From assembly GCA_002633025.1 (NCBI GenBank), contig NMRB01000510.1:32710-96709 (forward strand): DNA of 64,000 nucleotides, read 5' to 3'. Under the pieces are notes generated by a model. That model was not told where the DNA came from. It saw nothing but the letters and a program-made list of their open reading frames with translations, and ran no database searches. Source of the stretch: Notospermus geniculatus. Lineage: Eukaryota > Nemertea > Pilidiophora > Heteronemertea > Lineidae. Made by a program: the position numbers and the translations under genes. Position 1 is the first letter of the stretch, and every line of letters begins with the position of its first letter. Below are positions 12,010 through 22,362 of the stretch, in pieces.

Positions 12010-12148
12010 TTAGGGAGTTTGAGATCAGCGACTTATCACGGATCCTTATACGTATACGGATCGAAATGTACAAAATTTGTCCTCGCTGTCCAGAATTCTA
12101 TCCGTATACGTATAAGGATCCGTGATAAGTCGCTGATTTTAACCTCCC
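12010..12148. mobile_element. palindromic MITE with TA target site and an empty-site relative
   Basis: The 139-bp element has ends (TTA)GGGAGTTTGAGATC and the complement. Inner arms carry TTATCACGGATCC and TACGTATACGGAT. It is flanked by TA. The surrounding sequence without the element occurs at about 56463-56500, where the flanks join directly, so the exact insertion can be read. Confidence 0.88.
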
Positions 12149-12236
12149 TAATGCTATGGCTTCGGCCCTGATGGAAAAAATCTAATACAATACCCTAATA
12201 TTTCGAGAATAATATCAGTGTTTCTGCCTGTCAAAC

Positions 12237-13106
12237 GCTGAATGGGTCAATGTCGTCCTGGGTATACCTTATGTGTACCCAGCATCATTCTGGGCAATCA
12301 TTTTCTTTACCCAGGATCAACCTGGGTAAACATAAGGATCCTTAACTTTACCCGGCTTGGAGATCCCGCTGATCGTTCACTGCATCCGAAGATTGGTACT
12401 GCGCACGCCTAGCACTCACGAAGTAGGCCTAAATGTGTCGTACAACATTCAAGACATTCGTCGCGATGGAGCCTGCGATTTAGAATGTTTTGGTTGTTGG
12501 TTTGTACCTAACCAGCTGAACGCCAGGCATTGTTTTTGAAAAAAAAGTTCTTCCAGTGCCGGACCACTGTCTATCCACATTTTGGTCATCCGCCCCGTCT
12601 TCATCGGAAGAAGCATACTTATACTCGGCATGTTTGAAGCTCAGTATACAAGTAAAAAAGAAAATATTCGTGAAGGCTGGCTTAACTTGAATTTCGATCA
12701 TTTCGGCCACTTCATTTCGGCTGTTTCGATCATTTCGAACACTTCATTTCGACCCGTTTGGATCATTTCGAACACTTCATTTCGGCCGTTTGTGTCATTT
12801 CGGCCATTTCATTTCGGGTTTTAGTAAGTGTTAAATATGAAAATAGGTGATTTTTTATATTCTTGCATCCTATTTCGACCATTTCGAATTTTCCGCCGTA
12901 TCGATCATTTCGGCCATTTCGTTCCGTTACCAAATTCCATCCTCGAACGCAGGAGAACGATCATCGCGATTCGGTAGAAATCCCAAGCTGGGTAAAGTAA
13001 AGGATCCTTATGTTTACCCAGGATGATCATTGGTAAAGAAAAGGATTACCGAGGATGATCCTGGGTAAACATAAGGTATACCGAGGACGACATTGACCCA
13101 TTCAGC
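12237..13106. mobile_element. Mutator-like non-autonomous element with 9-bp target duplication
   Basis: Long inverted repeats of about 110-120 bp (left from GCTGAATGGGTCAATGTCG, right its complement) flank an 870-bp element. The 9-bp flanks are CTGTCAAAC and CTGTCTAAC, a target duplication with one mismatch. Nine-base duplications with long TIRs are the mark of Mutator-like elements. The middle holds a TTTCGGCCATTTCA-type minisatellite at about 12694-12915. No transposase is visible. Confidence 0.85.
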
Positions 13107-13475
13107 CTGTCTAACGTGGGTGTGATAAGGAACGTTAGTTAAAGTTAAAACTAAAGTTTGGGTTTATAGGTTCTCATCTGACTTTACACTTTAACCCCAG
13201 TCTATCCTGAAACCTTTCAGTAGAACCCAGATGAGCTAATCATTCAGCGCTACAATCTAATCATTTCAGACCGCTACCCAGTTATACACCCGGGGAGAGA
13301 GAGGCCAGTATGGCAAAGAGACTTGCCGGAAGTCTCACGCCACAGTGGGACTCTCAAGCCCGGGAACCTCTGACCGCTGGTGGGAGACACGAACCACTAT
13401 AAACACCACCGTGGCTCCTGGACTTAAGGCGCCGCTCCACGGCGATTAGTACACGTGTGATTGGGAAAGGAGATA

Positions 13476-13525
13476 TGTAAATTATTTAAGTAATAAATTA
13501 ATTTAATTAATTATTAATTTATATA
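13476..13525. repeat. AT-rich palindrome
   Basis: A self-complementary run of A and T (TTAATTTAATTAATTATTAA and flanks). It could extrude as a cruciform. No other function is seen. Confidence 0.6.
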
Positions 13526-13709
13526 ACTCCTTTCCAAATCATCTTTCTTTGCATTCAGCTCCAGCACTCAACAATGGGGCTTTGTTTCTATTCAACTATT
13601 ACTTTCCACACCTCCTGTTTGCACAGGGTTTCTTTATTTCAGATTTACTTGTAATGTTGGGACCCAGCTCATTACACTTCTGGTAGCTCGACATGAAAGT
13701 GCCTGCCTG

Positions 13710-14320
13710 CACTCTTAAAAAATTCTTGTCACCGCAACTTGTCTGTGAATACTGACCAGGTGCTTTAGTCAGTCTGACGAGTTACGCCATTCATGACACG
13801 ATTTACTTGTCATGGCGAGTCGCACATCTCTGCGACGAGTTAGTTTGTCCAGTTGACAAGATGACAATAAGTTGTAGGTAGCAGGACATTATTGCGCATA
13901 CGCACCCCTCACATCCATCGCTCAATTTCAAACGCCAGTAAGCATGCTGTCATCATCGTTGCCTCATTTGCCGAGTGGGTTTAGGGGTTAGGTCTATTGG
14001 CTTGTATGTTAGTTTCATATGTCATAGATTCCAATCCCATCGTAGGCTTAGAAATTAGGTAGGGTTTTTCTGGCATACGTCGTAGCCATTGTTAGTAGGC
14101 TACTTGTAACTAACGTACAACCGTCTCTTGGCGCTGAATTTCATCTTTATTGTTTCATATTTAGCCTGAACGACAAGATGTATTTTCAATGATAAGATGT
14201 CTCTTTTCCGAGGGTGACAAGTTGAAAACTTGTCAACTGACAAGATAGACCCTGTCAATTTAAGCATATGGCTGAGAACGAGTTCCAGCTTGTCAGTACG
14301 ACAAGAATTTTTTTAGAGTG
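13710..14320. mobile_element. TIR element with GACAAG/CTTGTC repeats
   Basis: Ends are CACTCTTAAAAAATTCTTGT and its near complement. GACAAG and CTTGTC recur through the interior, including a tight hairpin around 14210-14245. It is non-coding. Confidence 0.75.
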
Positions 14321-14837
14321 TGAAGAAGACACCGTGGTTGGGGTCGAAAATTTGCGAAATTCTGGAGGATGTAAAGAACATGTACAAATAATTTTGTCTG
14401 CGTATAATTTTGATATAGTGCAGTGAATCATCATAATACGTAGCCTATAATAATATTGTTGATTTTCTCCGTGCATATAAGGTTGATGTTACAGTTAGAC
14501 TTTGGTTGTAGCCATGCTTCCTGTGAGTGAGCTCCATATACGCTAACGAAACCGAGCAATGTCTTTATTACTTAATGAACACTTCAGATGTTACATCAAA
14601 AATACTGCGTTGATTACACCAGATGCAGCGATTTTGGTCGTCTCTAGGATTAGGTGTGCAGTATCGTGTGTCCTTAGCGATGACTACCATTCCTTTAGTC
14701 ACACACATGCTGTCATGGCCATTTCAAGCTGTCGTCTCTCGCAAAAAAATATGATACACCTGACGCGGAAGGACGTAACATATAAATCCGGATCCCGCCT
14801 TTGCCACAAATCGGTAGGTTGTCAAGATCAACTCCTT

Positions 14838-14984
14838 GGGCCGTATGCACCAAACGAAGATTATCTTGAACTCAGGTTGAGCCAGAGCTTTTCCATTGTC
14901 ATGTTATGGCCTGGCAACCCTAAACAATTGAAAAGTTGTGGTAAACCTGAGTTCAAGATAATCTTCGTTTGGTGCATACGGCCC
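14838..14984. mobile_element. GGGCC-ended foldback MITE
   Basis: Perfect or nearly perfect arms start GGGCCGTATGCACCAAACGA and close with the complement; the loop is about 65 bp. The predicted 148-codon frame at 14559-15005 runs through it and is not supported as a gene. Confidence 0.85.
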
Positions 14985-15230
14985 TTTTTCTTTAAAAGGA
15001 ATTAATCCCACGGAGGAAGGTCTTGGTTACGATACGAAAACCTGAGAGAATGGAGCTAAAATGTACCCAAACCCGAGTCGCTGCGCGGAGGGTTTGGAGA
15101 AAGTTTTGCTACGCCCGAGTGGGTTTTGGTATTACTACCAAGACCCGACGCCGACGGTTTAATTTCTGTTCTGAAATCGCTAAAGTAAAAGTGTATAGGC
15201 TTCAGTGCAGTGTTAATGCCTCGTCCCCAG

Positions 15231-15346
15231 GGGCCGTATGCATAAAGGTGGAATAAGCTTATTCTAGGTTTAAAATGTTTAACGTAAGGTTATAACGTTA
15301 GGTTATACCTGGAATAAGCCTATTCCACTTTTATGCATACGAGCCC
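15231..15346. mobile_element. GGGCC-ended foldback MITE
   Basis: Ends GGGCCGTATGCATAAA and the complement match the neighbour at 14838 for the first 12 bases and then diverge (AAGGTGGAATAAGC). It is short and non-coding. Confidence 0.85.
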
Positions 15347-15385
15347 TGTGGTATAGTTCGTTCAGACAACCTCGGACCACTCGCT

Positions 15386-15652
15386 CACTAACCCTGGAAT
15401 CAGCTTTGGATTTAACGCATTTGATTGGTTGACAGGAAACCGTCAAATACACCCAAGAACATACCCAAACAAATTTTCAAAATATTTTGGATCAAATCAA
15501 AAGGTTACCAATCCAGGTTTTATGATTTTTTGTAAAAGAATGAAAAAAAGTACGAGTAAGTATTTCAGATTAATTACTTTGACTCGTGCTGCCACCTATA
15601 CTTAGACCAAGATTCCTGGTCTAAAAACCAAAGCTGATTCCAGGGGTTAGTG
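15386..15652. mobile_element. TIR element with CACTAACCCTGGAATCAG ends
   Basis: Inverted repeats of about 24 bp, CACTAACCCTGGAATCAGCT on the left and its complement on the right, flank a 267-bp element. The inside is AT-rich without ORFs. Confidence 0.75.
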
Positions 15653-16311
15653 ACACGTCCGCTATATTGTCAGAAAGCGAACGACCCCTGGGAACGAGGT
15701 TGATGTTAATGCAAAAAAATGTTCAAGTCAATCCGACCCGGCATCCGGGTCCAGAATGACGGCGCTAGGTCAGTGAATCACGCATTGTGTAACGGACCTG
15801 TACATCATGCACATATGTGTAGTACATTCGGCTGAAGCTTAAAAAGCAGGCTCCCCTAGTAGGATATTTAGTTGATGATACAAAACGTGCTTAAGACAGG
15901 TAATTGAGTATCCATCTCGCTGCATGATTTTCTTTGCACGGGCTCTCTGAATGTTTGAAACGAGAAACAAAATGGTGGACGTCATTTGGAAACAAAACGA
16001 GCGGATTCTTGGTACCGTACACCATGTCGAGTGCGAAATCATCGGAACCAATCAGAATACCTGTTACTCACTAACGAGTAGAATGATTGGCTGAGGGAAA
16101 GGTCAGGGTGAGGGTCAACCTTAGATCTATATTATTACACAGAGGATGCACGTCCGATGGCGCACACGACAGCACTCCGTAACCAAAACCCGCTGTATTC
16201 AGAACGAGGCTAACGCATATTATCGATTTGGCAGATAGGCACGCGGGGGGATACAACGTAAATTTTAGAATTCAACACAGCATCAGAGGGTGTCCCACAG
16301 TTTGATTAATT

Positions 16312-17450
16312 ATGGTTCCCGATCAGTCAGATCGGGAACCATATTGTTTTTGGTCATGGTGTCTGTCTGTGTGTGTGTGTGCGTGTGTCTGTCTGTGTGT
16401 CCGGTCTGTCACACCTTCATATCTCATCTCCTTGAACAGCTACAGCCTTGGAAACAAATCCTACCCCTAGGTTTGTGAACCTGGGCAATCCAATGAGCCA
16501 ATAATTTTCAATCTCAGATGCCTCCATCATGATGTACATGTAATCAACATATCAGACTTGATATTTTGTCTGTCACGCTTTTATCTGATGGCATAACTCG
16601 GCTCCTTCAACACCTACAGCAATGGAAATAAGTTCTACCCTTAGGTTTTCGTACCTTAGGAATTGAATGGGCTGGTTACTTTTGATGTGAGATGTTGGGG
16701 TCATGCTGATATCGATATCACGAATTTGATATTTTCAGATAACTTGCCATACTGTCAACTGAGCAACATGAAACAAGTCTTAGTTCATGCCTACTTATCC
16801 AAGGACTGGACTATGTTGAAATTCTCAGCCTCAAGTGTCCGGGTGTTCGAAATATCATGAGATTTTGATATATCAAACTTGATAATTTGAAATATCTCTG
16901 CCTGTGGTAAAGGTAGAGGCATGATATCACCCATACTTAGGTTATTGAGGATGCCCATTTCGATTATGCAATGACCTTGATCATCAGAGGTCAAGGTCAA
17001 GGTCAGAGGTCAAGGTCGAACTTGAAAATTTAAAATATCTCTGCCTGTGGTAGTGATAGAGACATGATATCACCCACACTTTAGGTTATTGAGGATGCAC
17101 ATTTCGATTACGCAATGACCTTGATTGTTAGAGGTCAAGGTCAAGGTCAAACATGAAAATTAGTAATTTCTCTGCCTGTAGTAGTGATAGAGACATGATA
17201 TCCCCCATACTTAGGTTATTGAGGATGCCCATTCCGATTATGCAATGACCTTGATGATCAGAGGTCAAGGTCAAGGTCATACTTTGATAATTTGATACAT
17301 CTCTGCCTATGGCAGAGGTGGAAGCATGATATCACCCACTATTAGGTTACTGAGGATGCCCATTTTGATAATGCAATGACCTTGATGATCAGAGGTCAAG
17401 GTCAAACCCCTGTCATGCCTGTAAGGTCCTCTTACACAAGCGGGAACCAT
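16312..17450. mobile_element. dispersed element containing an AGGTCA-rich satellite
   Basis: The left end is a perfect hairpin (ATGGTTCCCGAT / ATCGGGAACCAT, 16311-16343) and the right end is CGGGAACCAT (17441-17450). A GT-rich tract follows at 16362-16402. The unique part 16640-16860 is repeated at 25894-26105. The 3' half (16861-17405) is four tandem units of 131-143 bp, each with ATGATATCACCCA and one or more copies of TCAAGGTCA. Confidence 0.8.
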
Positions 17451-17588
17451 CAGACATTTACAATGTCATCTTGTTTTTTTTTTCATTTTGTGAAGCTATA
17501 TCAGTTCCCGAAAGGTAGGCCTAATATTCATTTTTTAATCAATTACGGTGGATGCAACCGTACTAAATCGAAAAGTTTCTTAGAATAG

Positions 17589-18518
17589 ATTAAGCATGCA
17601 TTTAGGTCAAAACCAGAGATAACTGTGGTGCCTCCAATAATTCTTGGAAAGAGTGACGTGTCGTGTTACCACAACGACCTCATTGTTGCTACAATTATAG
17701 AGTCGCCTGTACCATACTGGCGTTTGCTAGTTTACGAAAGGGAGAGAAACAGAACTTTCGGGCTAACACATAAGTCGCGCTTTTACAGAAAAACACCAAA
17801 GGCTTTGGGTTTCTTTTTGAACTTTCTGATATTATACTTACCGAGTAGAATGGGACTTTGTCTTTATCATTTGAAAGTTGGAAATTTTACTGGAAGGATT
17901 CTTGTACCACCAACGGACATGTGTCGCAGTGGAACCCCTCATATACATATTTGGAAAAAAGTTTATTATGTGTGTAAGCAGGAACACAGGTTTATCCTAT
18001 ATGACCTGGAAAAATCAAGCGAAAAGCAGGGCTACCGTCTCGTTAACGCTACCTATTTACACATGAAATACACCACTTTGCCTGCCTTTAGCACATTCAT
18101 GTTTGGATCCGACTTGATCATCGTCTACAACGTTCCCAAAAGAATTCTCATGTTGTGTATCTACCGCCATCTGAAGAACTACCGTCGAACGTTTCATAAG
18201 CTGGCCTATAAATGGATTCGAGTGAAAAGGTTGATAAATCATTACGACTCGTCCTTTTGTCTTTTGCTTCAGTACCCTTTGAGAATATCATATCTGTTCA
18301 CATTGTTAAGCCCTGACGCCATCGTCAGAAGACGTCATTTTCCCGCCGTTTCGACGGGATTTTATCGGAGGAGAATAAGCGCGAGGCGGGGAAGTATCTT
18401 CGATTTTGCAATGGATTCATTTGGAAATATCATTCATTTACGTAGTGTCTACGCTAAGAACCCCACTTCGTCGCATTTTAGGACAATAAACAGAATCAAC
18501 GTTTTTGAATCCAAATAA
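17589..18518 (+). CDS. unrecognised protein, first of a paralogous pair
   Basis: An open frame of 309 codons runs from just after an in-frame TAG (17586-17588) to TAA at 18516-18518. I do not recognise the family. It has no ATG near its start: the first in-frame ATG falls about 75 codons after GTG 17625, yet similarity to the neighbour begins before that, so a spliced 5' exon (for example acceptor AG at 17604-17605), a non-ATG start or decay are the options. The protein is rich in Arg, Lys, Tyr and Phe with alternating hydrophobic runs that look like beta-strands. Blocks shared with the ORF at 19367 are LYHLKVGNF, PTDMCRSGT, LYDL, LSPDAIVRRR and DSFGNIIHLRSVY. A degenerate beta-propeller is possible but is only a guess. 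Confidence 0.6.
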   Translation: MKHAFRSKPEITVVPPIILGKSDVSCYHNDLIVATIIESPVPYWRLLVYERERNRTFGLTHKSRFYRKTPKALGFFLNFLILYLPSRMGLCLYHLKVGNFTGRILVPPTDMCRSGTPHIHIWKKVYYVCKQEHRFILYDLEKSSEKQGYRLVNATYLHMKYTTLPAFSTFMFGSDLIIVYNVPKRILMLCIYRHLKNYRRTFHKLAYKWIRVKRLINHYDSSFCLLLQYPLRISYLFTLLSPDAIVRRRHFPAVSTGFYRRRISARRGSIFDFAMDSFGNIIHLRSVYAKNPTSSHFRTINRINVFESK

Positions 18519-18620
18519 ACTAGCCAAAAAGTAAAGTATAATTGAAAATATTACTTGCAGTAATCATCAGCATTTATTTATCAATTGCGATATCATCGTT
18601 CACTTCAAGTCATAAGAGCT

Positions 18621-19030
18621 TAGCCTGGTTCCCTGGCCACCGTCTAGATGGCGCTGCCTAGACGGAGGCCAGGCAGTGGCCGTTGAGCATGATGAGAATG
18701 TGACGTCATTACAACGGGGATGACCTATTTTGGGCAGGAGACTAAGCCAGCCTACCATTCTGAGTAATCGATTCGACCAAGTAAAAAATACTTCAAACTC
18801 ATTAATGCTCGTTCTTTTCACCAGTGTTGTATGTATCAAGTATGAATTAGCTAAATCCTTATTTTTGCTCTATCATTATTCCCAAATTCGTCCTTTTCAT
18901 TTGTCAGATTAATTGACGCGATAAATCCCGAGGCCATACCCTTTACTAGGAATTCCTGATAAACCTCGCGGCTACTGCCTGGCCACCGTCTACGCAGCGC
19001 CATCTAGACAGTGGCGAGGGAACCAGGCTA
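18621..19030. mobile_element. TIR element with perfect 9-bp target duplication
   Basis: Inverted repeats of about 55 bp (TAGCCTGGTTCCCTGGCCAC at the left) flank a 410-bp element; ATAAGAGCT occurs exactly at 18612-18620 and 19031-19039. A perfect 9-bp duplication points to Mutator-like mobilisation and to a fairly recent insertion. It separates the two paralogous ORFs. Confidence 0.9.
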
Positions 19031-19366
19031 ATAAGAGCTACGTTCATGAGAGCTACTCTAGCCGTCGATTCGTGTTTTTGTTCAAACTCGAGACATAAGA
19101 ACGTCCCGTGAAAGTGGCAAGCTGCCATGTGAAATAACCGTATGATCGAGTGTGACAACAAATCCTACCCTGACCTACTTGTTATCAGGTTATTACTGGG
19201 TTTGAAATGGACATCATACAACCTGGTCTCCAGACCAAAATTGGGCTTTCCATGTTGCGCTTTTTTGGCCCACCCTGTATAAACGTATACTTTAGATCTG
19301 TTTAAAGGAGGGTTTGAGAATACGGGCCACGATTTCTATTATTTCTTTCTTCTTTCTAAATCTGCC

Positions 19367-20356
19367 ATGTTCAAGGAACGTAATGCCTTGGTTTACAACA
19401 CGAAAAAGAAATTGCCCTTTGTACCGCAAGTGAAACTACGAAAAGGAGATTCGTTCTTCGTGGATCCAAAATCAGATTTGTTTTTCCTCATTTTGAAGGC
19501 AAGTGACGAGTCACCCCTTAATACTGTCATTGCCTACCGGATCAAAAAGAAAGGAACAAGTACAAATTATTGTGTATTCAACGAATCAAAATATTTTTCG
19601 CCTTGTCACATGACAAACAGGGTGGTAAGAGGTACATTTATAGAGTTTCTTTGCATCCCGAAAAAGGGTGGAAACAGCGTACACTTATTTGACTTTAACT
19701 TGGGTAAGTTCTTGAAGAAGGTACGCCTCCCTGTTGGTGATCCTTGTTCACATGGAACAATGTTTTCACCTTTCTTTTACAAGATGAAAGCGATTGTGAA
19801 ATGCCGTCATTCACTCAGGCTTTATGATGTCATCTGGAATAATAACATGACCGAATTTGCATTCACTACTTACGCATCTTTGAATATTATTGGTGGTCAG
19901 TTGTCAATGACACGAGAGTACGATTTGTTGAAGCCTGTTTTTAATGATAAAGTCATATTTTACCGAGGAAAAAAGAGTTATCGTCCTGAAATATTCCTAA
20001 TCAAAGGCACCGTCTTTCCTTATACCGCAGGAGTGCACCAACAGTGTGATATCAAAATCTGGGATGAGCCGGATCAGGTGTTGATTTTGGCCTGTAGGCC
20101 CCCTCTCGCTTTGGCGGCTTTTAAAGTGAACACATTACCAAGTGACAGTATAGTGAAAACAAGAAGACGTGTTCTGGTCACAAAGCTTGTTGTTTATTTC
20201 AAGTATAAGACCAATATCCTTCAACGTGGACGTTTTTCAAATGTGTATAATTGTGACACGTTATTGCACGTCATTGTGAGGGATGGATTCGGCCATGACG
20301 AAATAAGACATGTTGTGATGTATAAAGCTCAACGGCGAATAACCACGAAAGTGTGA
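19367..20356 (+). CDS. unrecognised protein, second of a paralogous pair
   Basis: Intronless 329-codon ORF from ATG 19367 to TGA 20356, preceded by a pyrimidine-rich stretch. I do not know the family. The sequence is basic and strand-rich, with HLFDFNLGKF (about residue 106), PVGDPCSHGT (122), RLYDV (151), LPSDSIVKTRRR (257) and RDGFGHDEIRHVVMYK (305). All of these align in order with the ORF at 17589-18518, at roughly a quarter identity by eye. Uninterrupted length, shared blocks and same strand argue that both are or were real genes. No signal peptide or membrane segment stands out. The spacing of the HLFDF and RLYD strands resembles beta-propeller blades, without proof. Confidence 0.68.
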   Translation: MFKERNALVYNTKKKLPFVPQVKLRKGDSFFVDPKSDLFFLILKASDESPLNTVIAYRIKKKGTSTNYCVFNESKYFSPCHMTNRVVRGTFIEFLCIPKKGGNSVHLFDFNLGKFLKKVRLPVGDPCSHGTMFSPFFYKMKAIVKCRHSLRLYDVIWNNNMTEFAFTTYASLNIIGGQLSMTREYDLLKPVFNDKVIFYRGKKSYRPEIFLIKGTVFPYTAGVHQQCDIKIWDEPDQVLILACRPPLALAAFKVNTLPSDSIVKTRRRVLVTKLVVYFKYKTNILQRGRFSNVYNCDTLLHVIVRDGFGHDEIRHVVMYKAQRRITTKV

Positions 20357-21002
20357 CGACCAATTTCTCCTCACAGTGCATGAATGAGGAACCAGTATGA
20401 CGCTAATAGAGACCTTTCGCACCCTCACGTTTAGGTGATCGACTACATTTAGTTATACGTAACCGTAACCGGTGAAACGGTTTGGTTTTAGTGGTTTCGC
20501 AGAGAGACACGGTGTAATATTTATCATTGCCCCCCTAACAGGAATGCCCGGGGAGTTATCAAGCACTGGAAATTGGCCGAATTTAGATGTAGTATGATGT
20601 ACAAATCCGTCGGAGGCCACGACCCACTTTCCGCGGCCCAATCCAGTGCGAGTTCAGTGAGGTCACGACCCCTCATTTGCATGAGTAAGGAGAGGCTCTC
20701 CTATTATAGTAGTAAGATATTAATGCTATGCACATGTTCGGCTGTTTACCCTTGTTGTTATACTATTGTTAGGTACTTGTCCTACTCGACGTACAAGAAT
20801 CGTTATTTTGCAATATTATAACTTATAGTGTTTCTCATTATTTTTTACTCGAATTTCAATTATTCTTTTCCACTGACACCTAAATATCTGACAGTTAGGC
20901 CTTCACGCATGTATTTTTTTTCAACCATTTACGTCATCCCAAATCGTGATTGGTATAAATGTATGACCACAGTGGCTTGGGTGGACCCGAGGCAGAATGG
21001 TT

Positions 21003-21240
21003 GGTTAGGGTTATAACCCTAACCCCCTAACCCTAATTACGGTGACAACCCTAGCCCCCAACCCTAATTACGGTGACAACCCTAACCCTAATTACGGTGA
21101 CAACCCTAACCCCCAACCCTAATTACGGTGACAACCCTAACCCCAATTACGGTGACAATTCTAACCCACTAACCCTAATTACGGTGATAACCCTAACCAA
21201 AAATAGATAACTCGCTTATCTATTTTTGCCGTACCGTAAC
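21003..21240. repeat. interstitial telomere-like minisatellite
   Basis: Units of about 30 bp combine AACCCTAACCCC with AATTACGGTGAC. The AACCCTAA parts are complementary to TTAGGG repeats. The array starts with a GGTTAGGGTTATAACCCTAA inverted junction. Confidence 0.85.
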
Positions 21241-21333
21241 CCAACCCTACTGTATCGCGTCAGGTCCCTGTGGGTATGACAGCCGTGCAGAGGAGACGCA
21301 CCACGTTAATACAGCACAGAGTTTCGCTACTCT

Positions 21334-21502
21334 TAATAGGGAGTTCAAGAAATCAAACGAAAAAAAGATAACTTTACGACAACGCTTTTTTTCCGAAAAT
21401 GTCATATGTAATATATACATGTAATCTGGGGAATTCGCAGTATGAAAAGTAACGTTGTCGTAAGAGTTAACGTTTATCGTTTGATTTCTTAGATTCCCTA
21501 TT
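21334..21502. mobile_element. palindromic MITE, AATAGGGAG-ended
   Basis: Ends TAATAGGGAGTTCAAGAAAT and the near complement; arms contain ACTTTACGACAACG. It shares its terminal 20 bases with elements at 51032 and 61101 and partly with 12010. Confidence 0.8.
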
Positions 21503-21748
21503 GTTCGAATTATTAATTGCGAAGGAAATTAAAATAGGCTTTCTCTGTTCATCAATTATTGACCAAAAATTAATATTAAAAAAAACGAAACAAAATAACC
21601 TTAGTAACAGAAGAAACAGTCGTGGCAAAGTAATGGAAAGAATACTGAGATACATTGCATTGATACAGTACAAGGAGAAGAACGACAACGATGAAAGTCC
21701 CATGCTGGGGATCGATCTACCTAAACCTGGAAAGTAAGAAATCAGNAG

Positions 21749-21880
21749 ACTAGTGCGTACGCGACGCGGAGCGACGCGTTTTCTTTTGTGTTTTCGCGCT
21801 CCACTGCACATGGTGCTCAGTAGTGCCTGAAAACACAAAAGAAAACGCTTAGCTCCGCGCGGCGTCGCGCTAGTCTGTCA
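21749..21880. repeat. GC-rich palindrome next to N21746
   Basis: Arms carry GACTAGTGCG, GGAGCGACGCG and TTTTCTTTTGTGTTTTC with their complements. The N immediately before it suggests that the hairpin stopped the assembly. Confidence 0.8.
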
Positions 21881-22362
21881 CCGGCTTTACCCGTGAACTG
21901 CGGCCGGCTAGTGTATAGGCCTTCATCTAGTGTATGTGCACACGTAACAACTGCTCACAAAATGATGACGTAAAAGTAAACGTTCAGCAAACCGTTCAAT
22001 TGCGAAAGGCCTATACTGATCGCATGGCAGTCAATGGAAACTGCCCTTTTTACACGGATTTGATTCACAACTCAAAAGCCTAATAAAATACATGTATGAC
22101 CGAAACAAAAACATACAAAATGTTACACATGGTATGCATAAGGAATCCTTCTAAATCTGATAACAAAGAATAGCGATCACCGTTGGAATGAGGGTTTTGA
22201 TTAAAATATGTTGCTTTTGCAAACCGTTTTTCTCTGACGTGTAGTGAAGTCGCTACGGATAATGTTTTCTATAACAGTTTGTGTACACGTCACTAGACCG
22301 CAACATTTGATGACCTAAATGTAGTCGGTTGCCTAAACGTGCGGGTGCGAAAGGTCTCTAAT

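Larger units (their letters stand above)
20404..22362. mobile_element. 2-kb composite TIR element
   Basis: Inverted repeats of about 48 bp (AGAGACCTTTCGCACCC then CACGTTTAGG and CGACTACATTTAG) flank nearly 2 kb. No transposase frame is seen. Inside are a telomere-like array (21003-21240) and two palindromes (21334-21502 and 21749-21880), so it has accumulated or captured other repeats. Confidence 0.8.

Noticed and set aside
14559-15005. 148-codon plus-strand frame
   Set aside because: It runs through both arms of a foldback MITE and has no recognisable domain.
21003-21240. Chromosome end
   Set aside because: Repeats are degenerate, short, and enclosed by a TIR element with ordinary sequence on both sides.
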